A stretch of 64,000 nt of DNA from Melittangium boletus DSM 14713 (GCF_002305855.1 NZ_CP022163.1:7631765-7695764); one strand, 5' to 3'; shown: positions 26,726-35,987, numbered from the stretch's first letter. The notes: generated by a model not told the origin, from the sequence alone. Program-made: numbers and translations.

Positions 26726-28111
26726 GTGAACGACATCACGGTCTACCAGCCGGACTCCCTCTATGCCGGAGGCCGGTTCCACGAGGGACGTGCCCTGCAC
26801 GTGAGCGCGGAGGGCCGCGTCCTGGCCGAGGGACCCGTGCCCGAGGGGGCTCGCGTCATCCGGATGCCCGGGCGCGCGCTGCTGCCGGGGCTCGTCAATG
26901 GACACTCGCATGCCTTCCAGCGGCTCATCCGCGGGCGCACCGAGTACGTGGCCTCGGGCAGCGGCACGGATGACTTCTGGAGCTGGCGCGAGGCCATGTA
27001 CCGCGCCGCCGAGGCCCTCACGCCCGAGGAGGTGTACACCGCCTCGCGGCAGGCCTTCCTGGAGATGGTGCTCGCGGGCATCACCGCCGTGGGCGAATTC
27101 CACTACCTGCACCATCAGGCGGATGGCACTCCCTACGCGGATCGCAACGAGCTGGCGCACGCGGTCATCCGCGCCGCGCGGGACGTGGGGCTGCGCATCG
27201 TCCTGTTGCGCGTGGGCTATGCGCGCTCGGGTTTCCGCGTGCCTCCCAACCCGAGGCAGCGCCGCTTCATCGATCCGGACGTCGACACCTTCCTCGCCTC
27301 GGTGGAGACGTTGGTCCGCACCACGCGGGGACAGCCCGGCGTGAGCGTGGGACTGGCGCCCCACAGCGTGCGCGCCGTGCCGCGCGAATGGCTCGAGGCC
27401 CTCGCGGGCGCGCACCCGGACTTGCCCGTGCACATGCATGTGGCCGAGCAGCCTCGGGAGATCGAGGCGTGCCTCGCCGAGCATGGCCGGCGGCCCGTGG
27501 AATTGCTCGCGGAGCTGGGCCTCTTGCAGCCGCGCTTCACCGCGGTGCATGCCGTGCACGTGACGGACGCGGAGGCGAGGCTGCTGGGCGAGCGCGGAGC
27601 GGGCGTGTGCGCGTGCCCCTCCACCGAGCGCAATCTCGGTGATGGCATCGTCCCCGCGGACGTGCTGGGACAGGCGGGGGCTCGGCTGTGCCTGGGGTCG
27701 GACAGCCAGGCCACGGTGGACTTGCTGGACGAGGCGCGGCAGCTCGAGGGGCACCTACGGCTGGCGCGGCTGCGGCGCGCGGTGCTGGACCCAGGCACGG
27801 GCGCGGTGGATGGGCTGGCGGCGCGGCTGTTCGAGATGGCCACGGTGAATGGCGCGCGCTGTCTGGGCCTGACCTCGGGAGCGCTGGAGCCCGGAGCCCC
27901 CGCGGACTTCTTCACCGTGGATCTGAATCACCCCTCGCTCCTGGGCGCGAGCCCGGCCTCGCTGCTGGCCGGCATCGTGCTCGGCGGGGACAAGGCGGCG
28001 GTGCGCGACGTGGTGGTGGAGGGCCGGCGCGTGGTGAGCGAAGGACACCATCCCCGCGCCGAGGAGTCCGGCCGTGCCTTCCACACTCTCGCCCGGAGGT
28101 TGTACCCGTGA
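26726..28111 (+). CDS. hutF: Formimidoylglutamate deiminase
   Basis: 461 aa from a GTG start; a zinc amidohydrolase-superfamily protein. Metal ligands are in NGHSHAFQR, a substrate His in EFHYLHH, HVAEQP in the barrel, a later His in AVHAVHV, and the catalytic Asp in LGSDSQATVDLLDE. HutF converts N-formimidoyl-glutamate to N-formyl-glutamate and ammonia, the fourth step in the five-step histidine breakdown route. Its stop overlaps the next start (GTGA), so it is translationally coupled to an M20 peptidase-like gene. Confidence 0.9.
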   Translation: MNDITVYQPDSLYAGGRFHEGRALHVSAEGRVLAEGPVPEGARVIRMPGRALLPGLVNGHSHAFQRLIRGRTEYVASGSGTDDFWSWREAMYRAAEALTPEEVYTASRQAFLEMVLAGITAVGEFHYLHHQADGTPYADRNELAHAVIRAARDVGLRIVLLRVGYARSGFRVPPNPRQRRFIDPDVDTFLASVETLVRTTRGQPGVSVGLAPHSVRAVPREWLEALAGAHPDLPVHMHVAEQPREIEACLAEHGRRPVELLAELGLLQPRFTAVHAVHVTDAEARLLGERGAGVCACPSTERNLGDGIVPADVLGQAGARLCLGSDSQATVDLLDEARQLEGHLRLARLRRAVLDPGTGAVDGLAARLFEMATVNGARCLGLTSGALEPGAPADFFTVDLNHPSLLGASPASLLAGIVLGGDKAAVRDVVVEGRRVVSEGHHPRAEESGRAFHTLARRLYP

Positions 28112-29247
28112 ATGACACGTTGCCCCTTCTGCGGGCCTCCCTGACGGATCTCGTGGCGCTGGACACCACCTCGTCGCGGACCAATCTGCCCCTCATCGAG
28201 CTGGCCCAGCGCCAGTTGGAGGCCGCGGGTTTCTCCGCCCAGCGCCAGCGCTACACGGACGCGGCGGGCGTGGAGAAGGTGAACCTGCTGGCGGTGAAGG
28301 GCGGCGACGAGGGCCGCGCGGCGCTGGCGTTGGTGGGGCACTCGGACTGTGTGCCGTATGACCCCGAGTGGAAGGAGGCGTTGCGGCTGACGGCGCGGGA
28401 CGGGCGGCTGTACGGACGCGGAGCGTGTGACACCAAGGGCTTCATCGCCTGCGCGCTGCACGCGGCCACGCGCGCCGAGCGGTTGAAGGCGCCGCTGCTG
28501 GTGGTGCTCACCGCGGACGAAGAGGTGGGATTGCTCGGAGCCAAGCGCCTGGTGGAGGCGGGATTGGGGCGGGCCCGGCACGCCATCGTGGGAGAGCCCA
28601 CGATGCTGCGACCGGTGCGGGCCAACAAGGGCTACTGCCTGGCGGAGGTGGAGGTGTTGGGCAAGGAGGGGCACAGCGCGTACCCGGCCACGGGGGCCTC
28701 GGCCATCTTGCGCGCGGGGCGCTTCCTGCGCCTCATCGAGGAGCTGTCGCTCACCACCTTGTGCGAGGAGCGGGACGAGGGCTTCGAGCCGCCCTTCACG
28801 ACGCTGAACGTGGGACTCATCCAGGGAGGCAAGGCGAAGAACGTCATCCCGGGATCATGCCGCTTCATTGTGGAGTGGAGGCCCATTCCCGGACAGCCGG
28901 CGCAGCGGGTGGCGGAGGCGCTGGAGCACATCCGCCAGGAGCTGATGCGCCAGGAGCCGGGCTTCGAGGCCCGCATCCACGTGGTGCGCATGGACGCCGG
29001 AGTGGCCACGCGAGCGGACGCGGAGGTGGTGCGCTTCGTGGAGAAGGCGACGGGCAACGCCCCCGCGACCGTGTCGTTCGGAACCGAGGCCCCCCAACTC
29101 ACGGCCCTGGGCGCCGAGGCGGTGGTGTTCGGCCCGGGAGACATCCGCGTGGCGCACCAGACGGGCGAGTTCGTGCCCGAGGAGGACCTGGTGCGCTGCG
29201 AGGAAGTGCTCTCGAGGGCGATCACCCACTTCTGCGGCACTCCGTGA
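28108..29247 (+). CDS. ArgE-like M20 family deacylase (acetylornithine deacetylase family), coupled to hutF
   Basis: 379 aa; GTG 28108 has GGAGG eight bases upstream and overlaps the hutF stop. M20 metal site: LVGHSDCVPYD, YGRGACDTKGF and TADEEVGLLG. A dimerisation domain starts at GKEGHSAYP. The family removes acyl groups from amino acids such as N-acetylornithine. Because it is coupled to hutF and no hutG is nearby, it may act on N-formylglutamate; that is an inference, and classical ArgE activity is the alternative. The last 143 bases of the gene are duplicated at 31004-31151. Confidence 0.82.
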   Translation: MNDTLPLLRASLTDLVALDTTSSRTNLPLIELAQRQLEAAGFSAQRQRYTDAAGVEKVNLLAVKGGDEGRAALALVGHSDCVPYDPEWKEALRLTARDGRLYGRGACDTKGFIACALHAATRAERLKAPLLVVLTADEEVGLLGAKRLVEAGLGRARHAIVGEPTMLRPVRANKGYCLAEVEVLGKEGHSAYPATGASAILRAGRFLRLIEELSLTTLCEERDEGFEPPFTTLNVGLIQGGKAKNVIPGSCRFIVEWRPIPGQPAQRVAEALEHIRQELMRQEPGFEARIHVVRMDAGVATRADAEVVRFVEKATGNAPATVSFGTEAPQLTALGAEAVVFGPGDIRVAHQTGEFVPEEDLVRCEEVLSRAITHFCGTP

Positions 29248-29249
29248 AG
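29102..29249 (+). repeat. 148-bp direct repeat, left copy (3' end of argE-like gene)
   Basis: It matches 31004-31151 with two mismatches (29139 A/G, 29204 A/C) and no gaps. It begins inside the argE-like coding sequence and ends two bases past its stop. It forms the left border of the DUF6310/DUF5953 cassette. Confidence 0.93.
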
Positions 29250-29253
29250 CGCC

Positions 29254-29325
29254 GTGGCCCGGAGGTCAGTGATGGACGGAGCGCGGCTCGCGAGGACGTA
29301 GCACCGCCCCTGATACTCGACTGTC
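29254..29325 (-). pseudogene. Relic of the 3' end of a kinase-like membrane protein gene
   Basis: About 70 bp resemble the C-terminal codons of the kinase-like proteins at 45859 and 46900 (EYQGRCYV motif; shared tract GGACGGAGCGCGGC). It lies immediately after the left argE repeat and has no coding capacity of its own. Confidence 0.55.
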
Positions 29326-29347
29326 TTTCGGGGGTAAGGACATGCCG

Positions 29348-29904
29348 ATGCGTCTCCGTACCTACAGTGCGCTCCTCTTGCTGCGCCAAAGCCCATCGCG
29401 CTTCCAGTGCCTGTCGGTTTGACGCCGCCCGTGACCGTCATGGTGGACCCCAACGCGCAGAAGCAGGAGGAATCGGAGGCGAAACCGGAGAGTTCCGGAT
29501 CGAACCGAGGTCCGCCTGCTCCACTGACTTTGGAGCGCCGCCGCCCTGAGTGCGAACCCCGTCCGGTGTCTCACCTAGGCGGGGATGCCCTGCATGACTG
29601 GTGCGCCGATACGTTTCCGCCGAACTACTACCCTGGCAAGGACGTGCTCGTTGACGGCAAGCGCTTCGACGCGTTGCAAGTCGGTGCGCCCGTGCTGTGG
29701 GAGATCAAGACCGATCGTTTCGACACGTACACGCCCTTCCTCCGGAATCGGGTCATCAGCGATCAAGTGGAGGAACTGCGCCGCGAGCGAGAGATCGCGG
29801 TGGCATGTGGATACGGCTTCGTCGTCGGTGTGAGCAGCGCCGCGCACCGTACCGTGCTCCTCAACGAGGAGCCCCTTTTGGAGATCGTCCTCACGGGGTG
29901 CTGA
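29348..29904 (+). pseudogene. DUF6310 protein, putative PD-(D/E)XK nuclease toxin, signal peptide frameshifted off
   Basis: The open part from GTG 29407 encodes 165 aa with the myxobacterial DUF6310 pattern: FPPNYYPGKDVLVDGKRFDAL, VLWEIKTDRFDTY, CGYGFVVGVSSAAHR. The D..ExK arrangement (FDAL, then WEIKT) looks like a PD-(D/E)XK nuclease core, hence a possible toxin. A typical signal start (MRLRTYSALLLL, from ATG 29348) lies in another frame and hits a stop at 29422. In the DUF6310 frame the bases before 29407 read APKPIALPVPVGL, so a single-base loss near 29377-29385 appears to have separated signal and body. The next gene starts one base after the stop. Confidence 0.6.
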
Positions 29905-29905
29905 G

Positions 29906-30664
29906 ATGTCGACGACGGAAAACTCCCTCGGCCTCATCGTCTACGCGCCCGCGCTCGTGGGCGATGATGGTCGCCCACTCGCTGTCACCCATGGGCTGGA
30001 GCGGGCGCTTCCCAACGTACGCCTCGAATGGAAGGTTTCCAAAGAGGGGCGGCCCATCGCGTTGCCGCGGCGCGATGCGTGGCTCGCTGAAGCGGCGGCA
30101 CGTGGCGAGTTCCCTCTCTTGTGCAACGGCGACGAGAGCTACCCCGTGACCCTCTATGGCCTGGAGACAAGCGCTCGCTCCGCATCGGGTGGCCAACCGT
30201 TGCTCGACGTCCATGCGCAGATGCCGCTGGTTGAGGCGGTTATCGCGGCGGCGGCGGATGTGTTGGAGGGCGTTGCGGAGGGCGCACGCGCGTTCTGGGG
30301 GCATGCGACGCCGTTGAGCGCGGGGGCGGAAATAGCGCTTCAAACAAGCCGTCCGGCGCATGGGCCGCATCGTCCGCCGCGGGGATTGCCGGCACTCAAG
30401 TTCCCGAGGGAAATCCGCTCTCCTGAGATTCCTCATCGCTTGGGGTGGCTCAACTACTGGTCGGCCGCTGCCGCACGGGCCATCGGTTTCCCGGACCCCC
30501 CGCGCGACGCGGATCTGCTGACGCGGGCGCGTCGCACCGCGACGGGCGGGTGGATTGTACGGTTCACGGATGTGCCGCTCGATCTCGACAACTCCGCTCA
30601 CCTCGACGCGCTCCTGCGCACCTACGAACGCTTCCCTGAGATCGGTGGGCGCGCCACCCCGTGA
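29906..30664 (+). CDS. DUF5953 family protein, putative immunity partner of DUF6310
   Basis: 252 aa, starting one base after the DUF6310 stop. Myxobacterial DUF5953 features: SLGLIVYAPALVGDDGRPLA, a middle AAADVLEGVAEGARAFWGHATP, HRLGWLNYWSAAAARAIGFP, and the C-terminal PLDLD..AHLDAL..YERFPEIGG. No signal peptide or membrane segment, so cytoplasmic. The family has no proven function. Its tight linkage to a nuclease-like secreted protein suggests an immunity protein; this is an inference. Its C-terminal tail recurs at 41527-41637. Confidence 0.65.
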   Translation: MSTTENSLGLIVYAPALVGDDGRPLAVTHGLERALPNVRLEWKVSKEGRPIALPRRDAWLAEAAARGEFPLLCNGDESYPVTLYGLETSARSASGGQPLLDVHAQMPLVEAVIAAAADVLEGVAEGARAFWGHATPLSAGAEIALQTSRPAHGPHRPPRGLPALKFPREIRSPEIPHRLGWLNYWSAAAARAIGFPDPPRDADLLTRARRTATGGWIVRFTDVPLDLDNSAHLDALLRTYERFPEIGGRATP

Positions 30665-30689
30665 GTCACTGGGGTGGTTTTGGACGGCC

Positions 30690-30963
30690 GGTCAGGGCTG
30701 GACGGAGCGCGGTTGAAGATCCGGCTTCTTGACGGGCACGTAGCACCGGCCCTGGTACTCGGCCGAGCGAGGATGACATGGGGCGGCTCGTTCATGTCGA
30801 ATCCAACAACGCCCGTACCCGGCATCATGACCAGGGTGGGCTCTCCCGTGTCGACATGGTGTGCCTCATAGAGTCGGCCTTCGTCCTCGGGGATGCTCGA
30901 GTACCGCTCACCGATCAGGTACGGGCCCAGCTGACGTCCCTTCCACTCCGACGCATCGCTCAT
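30690..30963 (-). pseudogene. Kinase-like membrane protein, remnant with large internal deletion
   Basis: The first ~50 codons (MSDASEWKGRQLGPYLIGER, then DEGRLYEAHHVDTGEP) match the intact paralogues at 45859 and 46900, and AGGAGG precedes the start. After MPGTG the sequence jumps to the paralogues' 3' end, but in the wrong frame (RPSTRAGAT is the shadow of the EYQGRCYV region). About 400 bp, including the membrane segment, are missing, so the product is not functional. Confidence 0.75.
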
Positions 30964-31003
30964 GTACGAGCCTCCTGTGTCCGTCTCTTCCTACTTGGAA
31001 TGT

Positions 31004-31151
31004 CGGCCCTGGGCGCCGAGGCGGTGGTGTTCGGCCCGGGGGACATCCGCGTGGCGCACCAGACGGGCGAGTTCGTGCCCGAGGAGGACCTGGTGCGCTG
31101 CGAGGCAGTGCTCTCGAGGGCGATCACCCACTTCTGCGGCACTCCGTGAAG
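31004..31151 (+). repeat. 148-bp direct repeat, right copy (orphan argE-like 3' end)
   Basis: This is a second copy of the last 48 codons and stop of the argE-like gene, without any 5' part. The offset from the left copy is 1,902 bp. It forms the right border of the cassette. Confidence 0.93.
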
Positions 31152-31170
31152 TGGGCTCGCCCCGGTCTGG

Positions 31171-34100
31171 CTACTCGAAGAGGGCCTTCACGTCATAGGA
31201 GCCGCTGGTCCACTCGGTCGCGAGGTACCACGTTCCCACGGTCGGGTTGGTCCAGGTGCACCCCTGCGAGACGCCCGTATTCGTCGAAGCACAGTTGTAC
31301 TTCGTGCTCGATGCGGGCTTGAGACCCTGGACGTACAGGATGAGCTGCCCCGGGTCGCTCGACGTCTCGGTGGGGCCCCGGGTGGTGATGGTCAGCTTCG
31401 TCGCCCCCGAGGGCACCTCGATCTTGAACCGGCCGTTGTCGGTGAGCTCCGTCACGGCCACGCCATTCATCAATGACGCGTAGGTCGTGTCGTTGTTCCA
31501 TCCATCGATGCCATCGTTGATGGTGACCATGTTTCCCCAGGACGCGGTCGCGGGCGTCTTGGACTTGATGGACACGCGCCGCTGCCCCGGGGAGCTGTAC
31601 GTGAAGTAATCCGGGCACAGGGTGAAGCGACCGGACGTCGTGCACGTGAAGACGTTGCTGTAGGACATGTCCGCGAAGCGCACGTCGGTCGGCGGATTCA
31701 CACCTGACTGGATGTCGACCCGCATCATGTCCGCGGCCGAGGGGATGGTGACGGAGAAGACCTGGGCTTCATTGGGACCGATGTAGATGTTTGGAACCGG
31801 TGTGCCCAGCGTCAGCGGGATGACCTCGTTGGTGTTGCTGTACCGGGCGGTCAGCACCACGTCCTTGAAGTCCGTCAGCCCCTCGACGCGGATGAGCCAT
31901 GTCCCCGGCGTTGGGTTCTCGAAGACACAGACCTCCAGGTTGGTGGGGTCTTCGCTCCGGCAATCCGCTTCCGTGAGCGTCGGGCGGGCGCCCTGGCGGA
32001 CGGCGAGGTCCGCATTGCCCCGGCCACCGGACATGCCCACCATCAACCGGTTCTTGCCTTGGGGCACTTCCACCTTGAAGTACTGCACGGAGCCCAGGGC
32101 GCCCTTGAACGCCACCACGTTCTCCCCGCTGGCCAGCGCCCTCACGCCCTCGCCGGGCGTCGTCGCGAAGGTCGTGACCAGGCGGGCACCGGCGAAGGAC
32201 TCGGTGCCCCGGACGGCCACGTACCAAGTGCCCGCCTGCGGCTGGGCGAACTCGCAGTTCTCCTCGTTGTTGGGATGGGTGGACGCGCAGTCGTACGTCG
32301 TGCCCGGCACCTCGCCGTACTTCACGTACAGGTCCGCGTTGCCCGAGCCGCCGCTGAGCATCACCCGGAAGTCGCTGAGCCCGGAGGGGACTTCGACCTT
32401 CCACACGCGCTCACTGGTCGGCGAACCCGCGAACGGCTGCTCCTCGAAGCCCGGCGTCATGAGCGGGAGGGTGGAGGAGGTCGTCGCCCGGACGATGCCC
32501 GCCAGCGCGGCCTTGCTCTCCACCAGGACGTACCACGCACCCGCCTGTGGATTGTCGATGACGCAGGACCGGCCGGCCGGGACGTCGTTGTACGTCCAGG
32601 ACGTCCCCTTGCACGTGAACAGGGACGTCGCGGGAACGGCCCCGTACCGGACATACAGTTGCGACGGGGTTCCGCCCTGGAAGACATGGTCCACGCGCAG
32701 CTGCGCCTGGCCCTCCGGAACGTCGATTCGCCAGTACCGGAACTCACGCAGCGCGCTGGCGGTGAAGGCCACGGGAATGCCGTCCGCCAGCGGGAGGACC
32801 GGGCCGCCCCCGTACCACGCGGCCAGCATGCCGTAGACGATTCCCGGCGTGAAATACACCGTGACGTAGTAGCGCCCAGGCTGGGGATTGACCAGCGAGC
32901 AGGGCGTCCTGCAACCATCGCTGAGGTTCGTCGGCCAGGTGCCGTACTTCACCACGGCCCAGTTGCCGTGCTCGTTCGTGAGCGTGAAGTTGGCCTCCGA
33001 CTGCCCCTCCGGAACGTCGAAGAAGTAGTGGAGACGATCGCCGCCGTACTGCACGGGCTGGTCCTGTGACAGCGCATACACCGGGGGATATCCCGTGGAG
33101 AAGCTCAGGCCCGAGAACGTGGTGAAGCCGCGCACCAGGATGTACCAGGTGCCTGGAGCCGGAGCCTGGAACTTGCAGCCGGTGCCGCAAGCCGTGCCCT
33201 GTCCCCGCTTCGGCGGAGTGCCATGCTGGACGAACATCTCGGCGACGCCCGTCCCCTGTGTTGTCTGGACGTTCAGGTACGGCATGCCCTCGGGAACGGT
33301 GATGGAGTAGTAACGGTCCTCGACCGGGCTGCCGGAGAGGCCGGTCACCTGCTGAGAGTTCTGCAGCGGTGTCACCGTTCCGTTGCTCGTGGAGGCCACC
33401 ACGCGGGCAGTCAGACTCAGGTTGTAGAGCGCACTGTTCGCCCGAAGTATCAGGTACCACGTCCCCGCTTGCGGATTGTCGAACGTGCACGAAGCGGGGC
33501 CGCTCGAGTAACTGGCGAGGCAATCCACCGCGCTCCCGGGGAACGGGTCTCCCCGCTGGACGTAGAGCGAGCGGATGACGGACGAGGTCTCCACCACGAG
33601 CCGGGACTGCCCCGAGGGGACATTGAGCGTGTAATAGACCAGGTCATCCTTCGCCGCGCTGATGCCCGTCACCGTCTGCCCATTCGTGAGCGTCACGGGC
33701 GTCTTCGCCGTTCCAGTCACCCAGGGGAGGATCTGCGTCGGAGACTTGTTGGTCGTCAGCAGGACGTAGTACCGGCCCGCCTTGGGTTTGAAGATGTCAC
33801 ACGTGACGTCGCAGTCGTAGAGCGTATCCGTGGGGCGGGCGCCCAACCGCGCCTTCACCGTGCTGGTGCCCGAGGAGTCGATTTTGAACCGGCCCTTGCC
33901 CGCGGGGACGTCGACGAAGAACATCGTCGGCTTGTTGGAGTAGTGGAACAGGTTGACGTTGGGGGCGAGCGGCAAGGGCTGATTGAAATAGACGACCAGC
34001 TTCGCATTGGCGTACGCCGACTGGCCTTCGATCCTCACGCTCCAGGTGTCGGCGACCGGAGCCTGCACGTTGCACCGCTCCTCGTTGTCGCTCCCGCGTG

Positions 34101-34380
34101 AGCTACAGTCGTAGAGGAAGTTGGTGGGAATCTCACCGCGCTTGACGGCCAGGTTCGCGTTGCCGGTGCCACCCATCAGCGCGAAGGAGACTTCCGAAAG
34201 ACCGGCGGGAAGGTTGACGTAGAAGTAGGTCAACGAGCCGGTGGCTCCGCTGATCGTGATGGGAATGCCGTCCTTGAGCTCCGTTCCAGGCAGCGTGACG
34301 GCGCTCTCCACCTGGGATTCGAGGAGGGGTGGATCTCCGGTTCCTTCCGTGCGACCGCAGCCCACGGCCAAACTCCACAT
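31171..34380 (-). CDS. Giant PPC-repeat lipoprotein, 5' end split off by an IS66 insertion
   Basis: 1,069 aa as it stands. About ten bacterial pre-peptidase C-terminal (PPC) modules follow one another, each with a core such as GGTGNANLAVKRG or GGSGNADLYVKYG and a closing C...NPQAGTWYV. No enzyme domain is present, so it is probably a surface binding or stalk protein. The present start has no upstream start codon: TGA lies in frame 12 codons before ATG 34380. Removing the IS and one target copy restores ATG 36006 and a perfect lipoprotein signal running through SRGALLVGLMWSLAVGC. The current product would lack a normal export signal. Confidence 0.85.
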   Translation of the reverse strand: MWSLAVGCGRTEGTGDPPLLESQVESAVTLPGTELKDGIPITISGATGSLTYFYVNLPAGLSEVSFALMGGTGNANLAVKRGEIPTNFLYDCSSRGSDNEERCNVQAPVADTWSVRIEGQSAYANAKLVVYFNQPLPLAPNVNLFHYSNKPTMFFVDVPAGKGRFKIDSSGTSTVKARLGARPTDTLYDCDVTCDIFKPKAGRYYVLLTTNKSPTQILPWVTGTAKTPVTLTNGQTVTGISAAKDDLVYYTLNVPSGQSRLVVETSSVIRSLYVQRGDPFPGSAVDCLASYSSGPASCTFDNPQAGTWYLILRANSALYNLSLTARVVASTSNGTVTPLQNSQQVTGLSGSPVEDRYYSITVPEGMPYLNVQTTQGTGVAEMFVQHGTPPKRGQGTACGTGCKFQAPAPGTWYILVRGFTTFSGLSFSTGYPPVYALSQDQPVQYGGDRLHYFFDVPEGQSEANFTLTNEHGNWAVVKYGTWPTNLSDGCRTPCSLVNPQPGRYYVTVYFTPGIVYGMLAAWYGGGPVLPLADGIPVAFTASALREFRYWRIDVPEGQAQLRVDHVFQGGTPSQLYVRYGAVPATSLFTCKGTSWTYNDVPAGRSCVIDNPQAGAWYVLVESKAALAGIVRATTSSTLPLMTPGFEEQPFAGSPTSERVWKVEVPSGLSDFRVMLSGGSGNADLYVKYGEVPGTTYDCASTHPNNEENCEFAQPQAGTWYVAVRGTESFAGARLVTTFATTPGEGVRALASGENVVAFKGALGSVQYFKVEVPQGKNRLMVGMSGGRGNADLAVRQGARPTLTEADCRSEDPTNLEVCVFENPTPGTWLIRVEGLTDFKDVVLTARYSNTNEVIPLTLGTPVPNIYIGPNEAQVFSVTIPSAADMMRVDIQSGVNPPTDVRFADMSYSNVFTCTTSGRFTLCPDYFTYSSPGQRRVSIKSKTPATASWGNMVTINDGIDGWNNDTTYASLMNGVAVTELTDNGRFKIEVPSGATKLTITTRGPTETSSDPGQLILYVQGLKPASSTKYNCASTNTGVSQGCTWTNPTVGTWYLATEWTSGSYDVKALFE

Positions 34381-34408
34381 GAGTCCAACGAGCAGGGCAC
34401 CGCGACTT

Positions 34409-35987
34409 GTAACCGTTCACCGACTCAGGCTGAGGCCGAGAGTTGGACCGAGGCATGAAGGGGCAACAACGAGGGAGTCGAAAGGCCCCGTCGATGTGCG
34501 TGGAGGGTGTCCGTCAGGAAGTCCAGCACGCCTCGCCGTTGCAACTTGAGGGTGGTAACGGTCGTGAGGATTCGTTCCACGAAGAGGCTGCCTTCGGGGC
34601 CTTGCGTGCCAAAGGATGTCTTCCTGTACATGACCGCGTGACGCAGGCACCTCTCGGCGAAGTTGTTTGTCGGCTCCACCTCCGGTATGTCGACAAATGT
34701 CCACAGGCACTTCTCCCACCGGAGGATTTCCCGTGCCATGCCGGCTGTTTTCTTCTGCGCGCACACCGCGGCCCGGCGCAGCAGTCGGCCCACTTCGCGC
34801 TCCACCTCGGGCATCCTCTTCTCGAAGTCCTCCCGTGCCAGCGTGCCATCGCGCACCCAGTGGTACCAGGTGAAGAAGCGCTCGACTTGCCGCATCAACG
34901 CCTCGCCAAGCGGCCCTCCCTCGCCGCCCCGCTCGATGAAGCCCTGGAAGTCGCGCAGCAGGTGGGCCCAGCACAACTGCCTCAGGCCCGGGTCATACCA
35001 TGCGTACGCGCTCCACCTGTCACTGCCCAGGATGCCCGCGAAGTCTTCTCCCAGCAGCGCACGCGCTACCTTGGCCCCGCGACTCCGAGCGATGTGAAAG
35101 ACAGCCACCAACGCCGTGGCCACCAGCCACAGCCAGGCACGTTGGCCTCGGCCTTCCCGCCGCCCCTCCACCCACCCCGTCTCGTCCGCGTGCACCCTGT
35201 CGGCGGCCTTCACGTACTCGCCAGCCTCGCGCACCGCCGGGGCGAGCGCCTCGGCCATTTGCCCTTCCAGATTCACCACACTGCCCACTGACAGCCGCAC
35301 CCCCACCATGTCCGACAGCGCGTCCTTCACCAGTCGTTTGGACAGCCGGTACTTGCCCACCAGCAGACTGGCGAGCGCGCCCAACCTATCTCCGAAGGCA
35401 CTGCTGGCGTACCCGGGCACTTCCTCTCGTGTCACCGTGCCGCACGCGCCGCATTCCAGCGCATGGCTGCGATACTCCGTGACAACGGCCGACAGCGGCG
35501 GCACCTCCACCACCTGATGGCGGCGCGGCTCCACGTCTCTTCCCTCCAGCCGACGCCCACAGTCCTTGCACTCCTTGGGCACCAACTCGACGACGTGCCG
35601 CACCTCTTCGGGCGGCAGCAGCTCGCGCTCATGCTTCTTGTGTCCGGGCTGGCCCCCAGGACTTCGGCCCGTTGGCTTCTTCGGCTGGCGCCGGGCTCCA
35701 GGGCCGTCCGAGGAAGGCGGCTTGGAGGAGTTACTCGAGTTCTGGCTCAGGCGCGCCTCCAACTCCGCCACACGCGCAGTGAGTGCTTCCACCTTCGCCA
35801 TCAACTCCGCTATCCGCGCGTCTCGCGCGGCCACCATCGCTTCCAGTTCCGCAATCCGCGCGGCTCGGGAATCCACTTCCGCCATGTCTCTGCTACACCA
35901 CGTCTCCCGTCCCCTCGTCCAGCACTACTTCTCCCGTTACCTCCTTCCTGCCTCCTCCTCAACCGAGCCGGGGCGGTGAACGGTTAC
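34409..35987 (-). mobile_element. IS66-family insertion sequence, single-ORF type (1,579 bp)
   Basis: The terminal inverted repeats are GTAACCGTTCACCG at 34409-34422 and its exact complement at 35974-35987. The element is flanked by an 8-bp target duplication CGCGACTT at 34401-34408 and 35988-35995, the size expected for IS66. It carries one transposase gene and no tnpA/tnpB, as in the ISBst12-like subgroup. It sits near codon 6 of the PPC lipoprotein gene. Confidence 0.95.
34425..35885 (-). CDS. IS66 family transposase (TnpC type)
   Basis: 486 aa. An N-terminal coiled coil (residues ~5-48) and a Ser/Pro-rich linker are followed by a zinc-finger-like segment (CKDCGRRL, then CGACG). The DDE catalytic domain shows HADETGW (first Asp), ILGSDRWSAY (second Asp) and PTNNFAER (Glu). 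The length and all motifs are intact, so the element may still be active. Confidence 0.95.
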   Translation of the reverse strand: MAEVDSRAARIAELEAMVAARDARIAELMAKVEALTARVAELEARLSQNSSNSSKPPSSDGPGARRQPKKPTGRSPGGQPGHKKHERELLPPEEVRHVVELVPKECKDCGRRLEGRDVEPRRHQVVEVPPLSAVVTEYRSHALECGACGTVTREEVPGYASSAFGDRLGALASLLVGKYRLSKRLVKDALSDMVGVRLSVGSVVNLEGQMAEALAPAVREAGEYVKAADRVHADETGWVEGRREGRGQRAWLWLVATALVAVFHIARSRGAKVARALLGEDFAGILGSDRWSAYAWYDPGLRQLCWAHLLRDFQGFIERGGEGGPLGEALMRQVERFFTWYHWVRDGTLAREDFEKRMPEVEREVGRLLRRAAVCAQKKTAGMAREILRWEKCLWTFVDIPEVEPTNNFAERCLRHAVMYRKTSFGTQGPEGSLFVERILTTVTTLKLQRRGVLDFLTDTLHAHRRGLSTPSLLPLHASVQLSASA

